64,000 nucleotides of DNA from Litoribacillus peritrichatus (GTDB lineage Bacteria; Pseudomonadota; Gammaproteobacteria; Pseudomonadales; Litoribrevibacteraceae), in NCBI RefSeq assembly GCF_039537985.1, contig NZ_BAABBN010000004.1, forward strand, positions 806,001-870,000, given 5' to 3'. This document shows, piece by piece, positions 53,334-62,893 of this stretch. Under the pieces are notes generated by a model. The model was not told the DNA's origin and ran no database searches. It worked only from the letters and a program-made list of their open reading frames with translations. How positions within the stretch are numbered: position 1 is the first letter of the stretch; each line of letters begins with the position of its first letter. The position numbers were made by a program, and so were the translations under genes.

Positions 53334-54413
53334 GTGATTAGAATGTTGATAACAGACCCTTGTAAAATTGAAACCTATTATCAGGCGCTGATAGATAAGA
53401 ACTCGAACTTCGTCGGTATCTTCTATGTTGGCGTAAAAACCACCAGTGTGTTTTGCATCGCAACCTGTCGGGCCAGAAAGCCTAAGTTTGAAAATGTCGA
53501 GTTTTACTCCGATTTTAAAGATGCCTTAGACGCAGGTTATCGCCCTTGCAAAATTTGTAAGCCGACGGAGAACGCAAATGAGGCTCCTGAACAGGTTCAG
53601 GATGCCATCGCTTTAATTAAAGAGAATCCGAAGGAAAAAATATCGGATTACATTCTGAGGGAACAGGGAATCAGCCCTGAACTGGTTCGGCGTTGGTTTA
53701 AAAAACATTACGGCCTTACTTTTCAGGCTTATCAGCGCATGTACCGTATCAACAATGCCATGCTGGAACTTAAATCCGGCAAAGCTGCAACAAATACCGC
53801 GATGGAATCCGGCTACGAGTCGTTGAGTGGCTTTGGCTACACTTACAAGAAACTTATTGGGAACTCGCCAGTATTGAGTAAAGATGATCGAGTAATATTA
53901 ATCAGCCGGCTAACAACGCCGATAGGGCCAATGTTTGTGTGCGCGACGGATCAGGGCATTTGTTTGCTTGAATTCGTTGACCGAAGAATGCTGGAAACTG
54001 AATTTAAAGACCTTCAGCGATTATTAAAAGCCCGTATTATCACCGGAGAAAATGCACATATTTGGCAGGCCAAACAAGAGATCAAAGAGTACTTTGATGG
54101 AGAAAGAACGGCGTTTGAAGTACCGCTTGATACACCAGGAACAGAGTTTCAGAATCAGGTTTGGCAAGCTTTAATGGCCGTTCCGTTTGGCGAAACATCC
54201 ACTTATCAGCAACAAGCTGAGAAAATAAACAAACCGAAAGCGGTCAGGGCAGTGGGCACCGCAAATGGATACAATCGCATTTCCATCATTGTCCCTTGTC
54301 ATCGGGTAATTGGTAAAAACGGCAAACTTGTAGGGTATGGTGGTGGGCTTGAAAGAAAGCGTTGGTTATTGGAACATGAGAGAAAGCTGAAAGCTTCTGA
54401 ATTTAAACAATAA
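53334..54413 (+). CDS. ada: Ada-type methyltransferase/transcription regulator
   Basis: A 359-residue protein (start GTG 53334 or ATG 53343). It has the three Ada modules. The zinc methyl-acceptor domain is N-terminal (VKTTSVFCIATC and RPCKICKP supplying four Cys). An AraC-type HTH follows (about 90-185). The C-terminal O6-alkylguanine-DNA methyltransferase has PCHRVIG, its active Cys being residue 319 counted from ATG 53343 and 322 from GTG 53334. It repairs alkylated DNA and, once methylated, activates repair genes. Its stop is four bases before the next gene. Confidence 0.93.
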   Translation: MIRMLITDPCKIETYYQALIDKNSNFVGIFYVGVKTTSVFCIATCRARKPKFENVEFYSDFKDALDAGYRPCKICKPTENANEAPEQVQDAIALIKENPKEKISDYILREQGISPELVRRWFKKHYGLTFQAYQRMYRINNAMLELKSGKAATNTAMESGYESLSGFGYTYKKLIGNSPVLSKDDRVILISRLTTPIGPMFVCATDQGICLLEFVDRRMLETEFKDLQRLLKARIITGENAHIWQAKQEIKEYFDGERTAFEVPLDTPGTEFQNQVWQALMAVPFGETSTYQQQAEKINKPKAVRAVGTANGYNRISIIVPCHRVIGKNGKLVGYGGGLERKRWLLEHERKLKASEFKQ

Positions 54414-54416
54414 GGG

Positions 54417-54794
54417 ATGCTCAACTTGGAATACTACATATTATTTCTTGTTCTGGTTATTTTGGGGCTAGTCATTTATTTAAATGTTATGTGTTCAATT
54501 GCTTTGTATCGAACAGACGATCTGGAAAAAGTACAGAAGCTTGCCCAGGCTTTAATAGTCTGGTTTGTCCCAATTTTAGGTCCTTTCTTTATACTTAGGT
54601 TAATTCATTCGTTTGATGAAAGCTCTATACCTTCTCGGTGGTTTCCGAACGATTACATCAACTCGTATATTCGACAGGCGTTAGGTATACAAGCAAGGGT
54701 AGTTAATCGTTCAATGAAAGATGCTGCTGAAATAGAAGCTTATGAAGTATTTTCAGGTTCCATGTCCAGTTCATCGAATTCAAGCAGCGATTAA
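54417..54794 (+). CDS. Small membrane protein behind ada
   Basis: A 125-residue protein with two membrane segments (YYILFLVLVILGLVIYLNVM and ALIVWFVPILGPFFILRLI), a cytosolic charged region and a Ser-rich tail (SGSMSSSSNSSSD). The second helix resembles the PLDc_N-type FVPILGPF motif. It starts four bases after ada and its stop codon overlaps that of the convergent acyltransferase gene by three bases. Function unknown. Confidence 0.65.
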   Translation: MLNLEYYILFLVLVILGLVIYLNVMCSIALYRTDDLEKVQKLAQALIVWFVPILGPFFILRLIHSFDESSIPSRWFPNDYINSYIRQALGIQARVVNRSMKDAAEIEAYEVFSGSMSSSSNSSSD

Positions 54795-55831
54795 GAGAAG
54801 GAAGCAAACCTTCTCTGTGCTTCCATCCCCATAGAAATCACAAAAGGATCACGTTTTTGCCTTTCTACAAATTCGGCTTTGTTGCTGATGCCTTGCCATC
54901 CAATGTTAATCAATGAGTGCGCGACTGAACTGCCTAAACTGCTGCCAGGGCCAAGCACAATGATGGTCTCCGGTGAAAACTCTTTGAGACCGACTTCGAT
55001 GGCTCTGTTGAAGTAATAGGGTTCAGTGACCTGATGGCCAAGCGTGTAGTCAAAGAGTTGTTGGGGGTTTGTGCTGTAGGGTGTCCAGATATGGCCTCGT
55101 CCATCGATTAACGGTGTCAGTGGTCTATTAAAGTCGAGTGTTGTTAACTTGTCTTTTCCCACATCGGATATTTGGCTCATGAGTGGCGTGTGAAATGCGC
55201 CGTGGTTGTAGAGTCGCATAGGGAATCGATCGTCGATGTTTGGGACGGACTGCTCAAACGCTGACAGCCCGGTTTCATTACCAGCCACAACCAGATAACC
55301 GCCGAGATCAATTGAAAGGTAGAGTGCATGTGCGGCTCTTTGGTTGATTTCTTCAACGATGGTGAATAGCTCTGTTTTTTTGTCTGTAATGATCTTCCAG
55401 TCGGCACCAACGGCGGGGTAGATCAGTTGGCTGCCGATCAGGCCGTTTTTCATCATGGAACCCATAGTGTCAATCAGGGTTATGCTGTCCTGTGGGGATA
55501 AGGCCTGAGCCACAGACAGGGCAATGTACCATCCCATGGAGTTGCCAGTGATGGCTACGATCTCGTATTCGTCCTGATTGATGCTCATGAAGTCGGCATA
55601 AGCACAGGCGTAAATCAAGGCCGAGGCGTGTTCTCCTAAGGTGTGCAGCTTGAACGAATACCGGTCTTTTCCGTCCAGCTCATGAACGCTGGGCTGGTTG
55701 ACGGTTTGGCGATACTGTTCAATGAAGGCTAACTGTTCGGTTTTGTCTTGATGGTGTCGCGATAAATAGCCCAGTTCTTCTTTGTTGTACGTTCCTCGGC
55801 CAGGGCATACCACCAGTGCTCTTTTTTTCAT
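54791..55831 (-). CDS. FabD-like acyltransferase
   Basis: A 346-residue alpha/beta-hydrolase-like acyltransferase of the malonyl-CoA:ACP transacylase group. The nucleophile elbow is GNSMG (S98) where FabD has GHSLG; the catalytic His lies in GAFHTPLM (H214). The start VVCPGRGTYNKEEL is also FabD-like. Its ATG follows the stop of the fused E1 gene directly (TGAATG), so the two are translationally coupled. It would load an acyl group on an ACP or CoA; substrate unknown. Confidence 0.8.
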   Translation of the reverse strand: MKKRALVVCPGRGTYNKEELGYLSRHHQDKTEQLAFIEQYRQTVNQPSVHELDGKDRYSFKLHTLGEHASALIYACAYADFMSINQDEYEIVAITGNSMGWYIALSVAQALSPQDSITLIDTMGSMMKNGLIGSQLIYPAVGADWKIITDKKTELFTIVEEINQRAAHALYLSIDLGGYLVVAGNETGLSAFEQSVPNIDDRFPMRLYNHGAFHTPLMSQISDVGKDKLTTLDFNRPLTPLIDGRGHIWTPYSTNPQQLFDYTLGHQVTEPYYFNRAIEVGLKEFSPETIIVLGPGSSLGSSVAHSLINIGWQGISNKAEFVERQKRDPFVISMGMEAQRRFASFS

Positions 55832-58087
55832 TCAACCGGCTCTCTTCAGATTTTTGTGGGTGTTCATGGCTAAGACGTCCTCAATGATTTGTTCGACTGA
55901 GGGTAAAACTGCATTGGCTGCGTTGCCCAGCGGAATAAAACTGTCTTCAGCGGTTCTTCGTTTGATGTTGTCCGGTCTGGTCGGTGCTTCTAACAGCATG
56001 CACATCAGTGCCTCACTGAGTGAACCGGTTTTGCGGCATTCATCAAGTACCAAGACTGAGTTGCATTGATTGATTTCTTCCAGTAACGCTTTTTCATTCA
56101 ATGGCGCGAGCCAGCGTAAATCAATAATCCGGCCGTCCAGGTTGTGTTGTTCTTTGAGTATTTTCTCTGCTTGTCTTGAAAGAAAATAGCCGTTGCCGTA
56201 AGTCACAATGCAGTAATCTTTGCCTTGGCCAAAGGTGTTGAACTCTCCGGGTGCAATGGGCGTGTGTTTCGTTGGGTATTTGCTTGCCCAGAGTTCGTCA
56301 CCTGGCGCATGCAGGTCACGAGTCATGTACAGCGCGATGGGTTCGATGAAGATCACCACTCGGTTTTCTTTCCGAGCCAGGTCAACCGATGCTCTTAGCA
56401 TGGCGACGGCGTCCTGACCGTTTGAAGGGCAGGTAATGACCAATCCGGGGATATCCCGAAACACGGCGAGTGAATTGTCGTTATGAAAGTGACCGCCAAA
56501 CCCTTTTTGGTAGGCCAGCCCCGCAATTCTAATGACCATAGGGTTGGTGTATTGCTGGTTGGAGAAGAAGGAGAGCGTCGCGGCTTCGCCTCGTATTTGA
56601 TCCTCTGCGTTATGGACATAAGCCAAAAACTGAATTTCAGGAATGGGTAATAAACCGTTTTGAGCCAAGCCAATGGCACCGCCCAGAATACTGGTTTCGT
56701 CCAGTAACGAATTAAAGACCCGGTTAGGGCCGAACTTTTGTTGCAGTCTTGAAGTCACGTGATATACACCGCCTTTCGCGGCGACGTCTTCGCCAAACAC
56801 CACTACGTTATCCAATTCTGCCATGATTTCTGCCAAGGCAAAGTTGATCATACGGCCGAGGGGTTGTGCCGATTCAAACGCCCGTCGTTCTTTAGCAAAT
56901 AAGGCATCTCTTTGTGGTTGGGTTAAACCTGCGAGAGGTAAATTCTGATTGCTCTTTGGAATGATTGACTGCATAACTTCTTGTGCGCAAGCCAGTTTTG
57001 GCCGGTCAATAACTTGTCTCGCAACAAGTTCGATCTGGTGTTGGAGGTTCAGGTAGAGATCAACAATTTGCTGATTTGTTAGCAGCTTCAGGTCGATCAG
57101 CAGCTTTGCGGAATGCAATAACGGATCATTTCTTTGGTTTTGTTCAATTTGCGATTCAGTTAAATAGGCAATTTCGGCGTCGGCTCCTGCGTGCCCCATC
57201 AACCGAACCGTTTCCATATGAAGGAATACGGGCTTTTGTTGCCTTGCAATTCTAACGGCTTTACGGGCATTCATATAACAGTGCAATAGGTCTAGCCCGT
57301 CGGCTTGAAGGTAGGTGAACTTAGGCCGGTGTTTGAAATTTTGTTCTATCCAACCTGTGGGGGTTTTTACTGAAATCCCAATGCCATTGTCTTCGCAAAC
57401 CCATAATAAAGGAATATCCAGGCCTTGGTATGCACACCAGGACGATGCATTAAACGCGCTTTGAGCTGTGGCATGATTGGCTGAGGCATCTCCGAAATTA
57501 CAGAACACGACTGCATTGTCCGGCGGGTATTGATTGTCCGGGTTGTCCAGCGCCAAACGTTTTCTGGCTGGAATGGCCAATGCTGCACCCACTGCTTTAG
57601 GCAGGTGTGAAGCTATGGTGCTGGTTTGAGGAGGAACATTCAGCGGCTTGCTCCCGAGAACTTTATGACGGCCGCCTGAAATTGGGTCTTCGCTGGATGC
57701 GCACAGCGATAACAACATATCCCAGATGGGCGTTTGGGCAGGAGTGCCAGGGTCGTCCTGCACCGCTTTTCTGGCGCGATGAATAAAGAATGCGCCGCTT
57801 CGATAGTGAAGGTAAGCCGGATCACTGACCTTCAGCGCTTCGGCTAACGCGACGCTGCCTTCGTGGCCAGAACTGCCAATGGTGTAGTAGCTTTTTCCCT
57901 GTGCTTTGAGCTGACGAGCTTCCAGATCCAAAAGGCGGCTCAACACCTGAGATTCAAACATTGAAATTACCTGTTCAGCGTTTAGCCCTGCTTCGGCCAG
58001 TGAAATACGATGCCTCCGCTCCGGTAAGTTATTTTCCGAAACACGTTGTATGAAATCATCGTGTAGGGCTGTGGCGCTGTCTTTCAT
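55832..58087 (-). CDS. Fused alpha-beta E1 of 2-oxoacid dehydrogenase
   Basis: A 751-residue thiamine-diphosphate enzyme that carries both E1 subunits in one chain. The alpha part (1 to about 400) has HYRSGAF and the TPP motif GDASAN...N (G199-D200 to N234, the GDG-N type with Ala). The beta part (about 420-745) has NVVVFGEDVAAKGGVY, IRIAGLAYQKGFGGHFH and LDECRKTGS. Such fusions decarboxylate branched or other 2-oxoacids. No E2 or E3 genes are nearby. It is coupled to an acyltransferase and lies behind gcdH. Confidence 0.88.
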   Translation of the reverse strand: MKDSATALHDDFIQRVSENNLPERRHRISLAEAGLNAEQVISMFESQVLSRLLDLEARQLKAQGKSYYTIGSSGHEGSVALAEALKVSDPAYLHYRSGAFFIHRARKAVQDDPGTPAQTPIWDMLLSLCASSEDPISGGRHKVLGSKPLNVPPQTSTIASHLPKAVGAALAIPARKRLALDNPDNQYPPDNAVVFCNFGDASANHATAQSAFNASSWCAYQGLDIPLLWVCEDNGIGISVKTPTGWIEQNFKHRPKFTYLQADGLDLLHCYMNARKAVRIARQQKPVFLHMETVRLMGHAGADAEIAYLTESQIEQNQRNDPLLHSAKLLIDLKLLTNQQIVDLYLNLQHQIELVARQVIDRPKLACAQEVMQSIIPKSNQNLPLAGLTQPQRDALFAKERRAFESAQPLGRMINFALAEIMAELDNVVVFGEDVAAKGGVYHVTSRLQQKFGPNRVFNSLLDETSILGGAIGLAQNGLLPIPEIQFLAYVHNAEDQIRGEAATLSFFSNQQYTNPMVIRIAGLAYQKGFGGHFHNDNSLAVFRDIPGLVITCPSNGQDAVAMLRASVDLARKENRVVIFIEPIALYMTRDLHAPGDELWASKYPTKHTPIAPGEFNTFGQGKDYCIVTYGNGYFLSRQAEKILKEQHNLDGRIIDLRWLAPLNEKALLEEINQCNSVLVLDECRKTGSLSEALMCMLLEAPTRPDNIKRRTAEDSFIPLGNAANAVLPSVEQIIEDVLAMNTHKNLKRAG

Positions 58088-58135
58088 TGAAACCTCTTTT
58101 GACTTGAACCTTCTGTGGTAAGAACGTTTTATGAT

Positions 58136-59311
58136 TTAAAAGAATGCCTGTATGCCGGTTTGAGCCCGTCCAAGAATCAGAGCATGAATATCATGGGTGC
58201 CTTCGTAGGTGTTGACGGCTTCCAGGTTCATCATGTGGCGTATGACATGAAACTCGTCGGAGATTCCATTTCCGCCGTGCATGTCTCTGGCTTCTCTGGC
58301 AATGGCAAGGGCTTTTCCGGCGGAGTTGCGTTTAATCAGGGAGATGAGTTCCACAGGGCATTGGTCGTTATCCATCAATCGACCGGCTTGTAAACATCCT
58401 TGCAGGCCAAGGCTGATTTCGGTTTGCATGTCGGCCAGCTTCTTTTGAATCAACTGTGTGGCGGCAAGGGGTCTGCCAAATTGCGTTCGGTCCAGGCTGT
58501 ATTGACGTGCCGCATGCCAGCAAAACTCTGCGGCCCCAAGAGCGCCCCAAGCGATTCCATAGCGGGCTTTGTTGAGACAACCAAACGGGCCTTTCAAACC
58601 GGAAACTTCCGGGAATATCTGATCTTCAGGCACCACGACCTCGTCCAAAACGATTTCACCGGTGATGGAGGCTCTGAGTGAAAATTTGCCCTCAATCTTA
58701 GGCGCAGATAAGCCCATCATCCCTTTTTCAAGGATGAAGCCCCGAATGTTGCCGTCGAGTTTGGCCCAAACCACAAATACGTCTGCAATGGGGGCGTTGG
58801 TGATCCACATTTTAGAACCGGTAAGTTTGTAGCCATCGGCCACTTTCTCGGCGCGGGTTTTCATTCCTGCCGGGTCGGAACCTGCATCCGGTTCGGTTAA
58901 TCCAAAACAGCCGACCCACTCGCCGGAAGCCAGCTTGGGTAGATACTTTTGTTTTTGCGCTTCGGTGCCATAAGCGTGAATAGGGTGCATGACCAAAGAA
59001 GATTGAACACTCATGGCTGAGCGATACCCGCTGTCAACGCGTTCAATTTCTCGGGCGATCAAGCCGTAACTGACGTAATTACTTCCGGCGCAACCGTATT
59101 TTTCCGGCAACGTTGCCCCTAATAAACCCAGTGCGCCCATTTCACTGAGAATTTCTCGATGAAATATTTCATTTCGGTTAGCGTCCAATACCCGGCTTTG
59201 AAGTTTGTCCTGAGCATAATCCCGAGTTGTGTCTCGTATTAAACGTTCTTCGTCGGTGAGTTGTTGGTCTAACAGAAAAGGATCTTCCCAGGAAAATTGT
59301 GTGCGAGCCAT
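58136..59311 (-). CDS. gcdH: Glutaryl-CoA dehydrogenase
   Basis: A 391-residue flavoprotein starting at the ATG after GGAG (six residues downstream of an alternative). FGLTEPDAGSDPAGMKT, WITNAPIADVFVVWAKL, the region CLNKARYGIAWG and the C-terminal catalytic NTYEGTHDIHALILGRA identify glutaryl-CoA dehydrogenase. It oxidises glutaryl-CoA to crotonyl-CoA and CO2 in lysine/tryptophan degradation. First gene of a three-gene minus-strand run, divergent from a LysR regulator. Confidence 0.93.
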   Translation of the reverse strand: MARTQFSWEDPFLLDQQLTDEERLIRDTTRDYAQDKLQSRVLDANRNEIFHREILSEMGALGLLGATLPEKYGCAGSNYVSYGLIAREIERVDSGYRSAMSVQSSLVMHPIHAYGTEAQKQKYLPKLASGEWVGCFGLTEPDAGSDPAGMKTRAEKVADGYKLTGSKMWITNAPIADVFVVWAKLDGNIRGFILEKGMMGLSAPKIEGKFSLRASITGEIVLDEVVVPEDQIFPEVSGLKGPFGCLNKARYGIAWGALGAAEFCWHAARQYSLDRTQFGRPLAATQLIQKKLADMQTEISLGLQGCLQAGRLMDNDQCPVELISLIKRNSAGKALAIAREARDMHGGNGISDEFHVIRHMMNLEAVNTYEGTHDIHALILGRAQTGIQAFF

Positions 59312-59887
59312 TATGATCTCCGGATACAAACAGTTGGATACAGTTCTCAGGCTAATCGGAGATTTGCTAAAGTTAAAATATAGTTTTTCTTTATCTGGTA
59401 TAGATTTAATCTATATGGTTTGATAGCAGAAGATGCCAAACAGGGTGTATTTTGAGTGGAGTAAAAAATGGAATATTTAGCGTGGGTAAAGTCTAAAAGA
59501 GAAGGTGGAGAGCCCTGATGGGCTCATAATGGTTTTTCTGCTCGCTTTTTATTTTTATTGTTGAGCTGCAATCCTGAGCTTCTGTTTTTATTTTTATTGA
59601 TGAAGCCGAATCGTCTGTTTTTGTTGTTCTTACTAAATAGATTGCTATTGCTGTGCCATATTTAAAAAGTTCATATAAAACATATGGTTAATTATTTTTG
59701 GGCGGCGTTGTTACCTCAATAATATTCGGGTTTGTTACCTGTGTTCCATAATTTGAATGGTCTGTTGTGTTACTTGGTAACGTATTTTGGTAACACTTGG
59801 TTCCATTAATTGAAACAAAGCGCTTTGAGTGCTGTTTTTCGTTGAGTACGGTTTTTGCTGAGTTCAGTTGAGCCAAAGGAGTTTTTG
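59312..59887. other. Divergent gcdH-lysR intergenic region
   Basis: About 576 bases with no gene. Contents: GAGCCC-TGAT-GGGCTC hairpin (59510-59525), two similar 20-base T-rich segments with TTTTTATTTTTATTG near 59545 and 59582, and a cluster of GTTAC motifs (see 59710-59794). The LysR gene starts at its far end. Confidence 0.5.
59710..59794. promoter_or_regulatory. Cluster of GTTAC half-sites, possible LysR operator
   Basis: GTTACC at 59710 and 59734, the palindrome GTTAC-TTG-GTAAC at 59769-59781, and GGTAAC at 59789. Five half-sites occur in 85 bases, 94 to 178 bases before the LysR GTG. Palindromic, clustered sites in a divergent promoter suit a LysR-type regulator; T-N11-A is also present. 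Function is inferred. Confidence 0.45.
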
Positions 59888-60733
59888 GTGGATGTTCGTA
59901 GTTTAAGGTATTTCATGGCGGTCTATCAGGCACAGAGTATCAGTGCCGCTGCCAAACAATGTTTTGTCGCGCAGCCTTCTATTTCATCGGCAATTCAACA
60001 ACTGGAGGATCAGTTGGAAACCCAGTTGTTTGTTCGCCATCCTAAAGGAGTTGCGCCCACAGAAGCGGCAGACAAACTCTTTCCTTTGGCAAAGCAACTA
60101 TCGAATGATCTGAATGCCATTGGCAATTTATTTAAGACAACGCCTGTAAAAATTCCTTTTCGATTGGGCTTAATCCGCTCGCTGGGCGCTGATCGTATGG
60201 GGCAACTGCTGAAAGAGTTTGTCGCCGAGGTTGATGGTATGGATCTTACTTTGGTGCAGCCGGATGAGCAGTGTGATGCGCGAATTATTACCACCAATTA
60301 TCTTCAGCCTCAAGAGCACTTTATTCCGCTCTGGCAAGATCATTATTTATTGGCCGTACCGGAAACCCATCCCCTTGGTTTGAAAAGCCAGCTTATGGTG
60401 GAAGACTTGGCTAACGTTCCGTTTATTCATCGCTCGCCTTGTGAAGCGTTGGACTCGTTAAATTATGTCTTGGGTCGGGAACAGATTGCATTGGACGTGC
60501 GTGCTCGTATTCAAACTTTGGAATATGCGCTGGCGCTGACCAGTGCCGGTGTCGGTTGTGCATTAACGCCAGGTATTCCTAAGTTACTGGAGCATGAGGG
60601 CATTCGTTTTATTCCGTTAACCGACATTGATTTAAGCCGCACAATTGGACTGGCTTACAATAAAGAGAAGGAGCTAAATGACGCTTTATCTTCATTGATT
60701 AATTTGTGTGAAAGCAAAGCCGCTTTGAATTAA
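59888..60733 (+). CDS. LysR-family regulator, divergent from gcdH
   Basis: A 281-residue LysR protein starting at GTG 59888 (RBS AAAGGAG); the frame is open 11 codons further upstream. MDVRSLRYFMAVYQAQSISAA and QPSISSAIQQLEDQLETQLF form the HTH. The effector domain follows (FRLGLIRSLGADR, HYLLAVPETHPL). As the divergent neighbour of gcdH it probably controls that operon in response to a glutarate- or lysine-pathway metabolite, as in related bacteria. Confidence 0.9.
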   Translation: MDVRSLRYFMAVYQAQSISAAAKQCFVAQPSISSAIQQLEDQLETQLFVRHPKGVAPTEAADKLFPLAKQLSNDLNAIGNLFKTTPVKIPFRLGLIRSLGADRMGQLLKEFVAEVDGMDLTLVQPDEQCDARIITTNYLQPQEHFIPLWQDHYLLAVPETHPLGLKSQLMVEDLANVPFIHRSPCEALDSLNYVLGREQIALDVRARIQTLEYALALTSAGVGCALTPGIPKLLEHEGIRFIPLTDIDLSRTIGLAYNKEKELNDALSSLINLCESKAALN

Positions 60734-60769
60734 CCGCTCTTGTTTAGTGGTTGCGTTTAATGAGTTTTA

Positions 60770-62122
60770 TTAACTTATCGCCTTTAATAAAGGCGATATT
60801 TTAGTCAGGGTTTCCTGATATTCAGACTCAGCTTCTGAGTCGGCAACGATGCCTCCGCCGCCCCAGGCATGAATTTTATTGCCGTCGCGCACCAGGGTTC
60901 GGATAGTGATGCTGCTGTCCATTCGGCCATGCCGGCTGATGTAGATGACGGACCCACAGTAAATGGATCTGTGGTGTGGCTCCAGTTCATCAATGATTTC
61001 CATGGCTCGGATTTTGGGTGCACCGGTAATGGAGCCACCCGGGAAACTGTGGCCTAACAGTGAGGTTGCTGTTTCGTTTTGATCTAACGTGCCGGTTACG
61101 GTACTCACCAGGTGGTGTACATTTGGGTAGCTTTCAATGTCGAACAACTTAGGCACTTTGACACTGAACGGGGCGCAAACACGGCTGAGGTCATTGCGAA
61201 GCAAATCGACAATCATCAGGTTTTCAGCTCTGTCCTTGGTGCTGTTCAGCAGTTCTTCGCTGAGTGCTTGATCGTTTGCTGGGTTGTGCCCTCTAGGCCG
61301 GGTTCCTTTGATCGGTTTGGTCGTGACTTGGTTGTTTTCAAGCTCAACAAACCGTTCCGGAGAATGGCTGAGAACATCCCATTGTCCGAGTTGGAAGTAG
61401 GCTGAGAAGGGGGTAGGGATTTTGTTTGCGATTTTTTCAAAGGCCAGCAATGAATCGCCTTTACACTCAGCACTGAAGCGTTGTGCAAAATTTACCTGAT
61501 AGCAGTCTCCGGCATAAATGTATTCTTTTAGACGCCTGAAGCGTTCTGAGTATTCATTCTGAGTGAGGTTGCTGGCAAAAGGGCTAGTTAAAGAAAATGT
61601 TTCCAGCTCAGTGTTTGCCTGAGTATTAAACAGATTCAACAGTTCCGAATCGGAGTAGTTCGAAAGTGTTTCGTCATTGACTATCCAGCTTATGTTTTCT
61701 CTATGGTCTGTGATCAGAGCCCAACCAAAAATTCCAAACCAGGCTGGGGGTAAGCTGATGTCTTGCTCTGTGGAACAAGGCAGTGTTTCCAGTTGCTGGC
61801 CGAAATCGTAATTCATGAAGCCAATCGCACCGCCGATGAAGGGTAATTCCTCAGACACTGGGTCGAGACTTAACGCGTCCAATGCGTCATTCAGTTTTTG
61901 CAGTAAGGCGTTGCCGGATAATCCCGGATTTTTTTGATCCGGTGTTGAAGCAATGATTTCAGCCGGGTTAGCCGTTAGGATGTCGAAACGACCCATCAAA
62001 TCTGCATATTTGCCGTGACCACTTTCCAGCATCACAGGGTAGGGCAGATGCTTGATGCATTTGAATGCTTCAATGCTGTTCGGTTGATAGGCGATGGCAA
62101 AGACACTGAGGGCCTGGGACAT
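60770..62122 (-). CDS. pabB: Aminodeoxychorismate synthase component I
   Basis: A 450-residue chorismate-binding enzyme. PabB-type PIKGTRPRG (the Lys in KGT is diagnostic), NLMIVDLLRNDLSR, GSITGAPKIRAMEII and the end TIRTLVRDGNKIHAWGGGG are present. It converts chorismate to aminodeoxychorismate with PabA for folate. Single minus-strand gene, convergent with lysR. The start follows directly from the frame. Confidence 0.92.
   Translation of the reverse strand: MSQALSVFAIAYQPNSIEAFKCIKHLPYPVMLESGHGKYADLMGRFDILTANPAEIIASTPDQKNPGLSGNALLQKLNDALDALSLDPVSEELPFIGGAIGFMNYDFGQQLETLPCSTEQDISLPPAWFGIFGWALITDHRENISWIVNDETLSNYSDSELLNLFNTQANTELETFSLTSPFASNLTQNEYSERFRRLKEYIYAGDCYQVNFAQRFSAECKGDSLLAFEKIANKIPTPFSAYFQLGQWDVLSHSPERFVELENNQVTTKPIKGTRPRGHNPANDQALSEELLNSTKDRAENLMIVDLLRNDLSRVCAPFSVKVPKLFDIESYPNVHHLVSTVTGTLDQNETATSLLGHSFPGGSITGAPKIRAMEIIDELEPHHRSIYCGSVIYISRHGRMDSSITIRTLVRDGNKIHAWGGGGIVADSEAESEYQETLTKISPLLKAIS
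60776..60803 (+). terminator. Terminator embedded in the end of pabB
   Basis: TATCGCCTTTA (60776-60786) and TAAAGGCGATA (60788-60798) are perfect complements, followed by TTTTA. The stem overlaps the last codons of the convergent pabB gene yet is placed to stop lysR transcription. Confidence 0.7.
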
Positions 62123-62303
62123 AGTTAAAACTCACTGCATAAGAGGTGTCGCCATTCTACTGATTTATTTCATTTTTAACAGAATGGACGCTCTTAGATT
62201 AGTAATTTATTGACTCAAGGCCAGAAATTAATAGTTGAAGCGGGATAAGTGAATAGGTATGAGAATGAAAGGTTCTTTGTGACGTTTAATTTTTTATCGT
62301 AGG

Positions 62304-62846
62304 ATGTTCAAAATCTTATGGCCCTTTATGACATCATCAGTAAGACAACCAGCGGTGACCCTCATTACAGATCATATTAATGTTTCTATTGCTCAACAAA
62401 CGCTGACTTTGGTGAAAGACGGCAAGGCCATTCACACCTATTCTGTGTCCACAGCAAAAAACGGGGCCGGAGAGTTGAATGGTTCAGGTAAGACACCGAG
62501 AGGGCGGCACATCATTCGAGCCAAAATCGGTGGAGATCGGCCGCAAAACGCTGTTTTTATTGGGCGACGTTTTACTGGTGAAGTTTACTCGCCTGAGCTT
62601 GCAAAGACTTTCCCCAACAGGGATTGGATTTTATCCCGAATTTTATGGTTATCGGGTACTGAGGTCGGAAAAAACCGCTTGGGGCATGTGGATAGTATGC
62701 GCCGTTATATCTACATTCATGGAACACCGGATTCTGAGCCCATGGGTGAGCCTTTATCTCATGGTTGTATACGGATGAGAAATGAAGATGTGATGTCGTT
62801 ATTTGAATTGGTGCCTGTAGGGTGTTCGGTTGATATTCAAGAGTAG
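62304..62846 (+). CDS. L,D-transpeptidase (YkuD)
   Basis: A 180-residue YkuD-domain protein. The catalytic block is HGTPDSEPMGEP followed by SHGCIRM (H153, C155). KTPRGRHIIRAKIGG is also typical. Such enzymes make 3-3 peptidoglycan cross-links or attach lipoproteins. No clear signal peptide on either the 62304 or the 62328 start, so it may be an unusual cytosolic or alternatively exported form. It precedes nagZ, consistent with a cell-wall recycling theme. Confidence 0.87.
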   Translation: MFKILWPFMTSSVRQPAVTLITDHINVSIAQQTLTLVKDGKAIHTYSVSTAKNGAGELNGSGKTPRGRHIIRAKIGGDRPQNAVFIGRRFTGEVYSPELAKTFPNRDWILSRILWLSGTEVGKNRLGHVDSMRRYIYIHGTPDSEPMGEPLSHGCIRMRNEDVMSLFELVPVGCSVDIQE

Positions 62847-62893
62847 TTAAGCAAAGGCGTTTTTTTAACACGTTAATTTTTAAGGACAATCAG

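Noticed and set aside
59510..59525. GAGCCC-TGAT-GGGCTC hairpin as a terminator
   Set aside because: It lies in a divergent promoter gap, with no gene ending beside it on either strand and no adjacent T-run.
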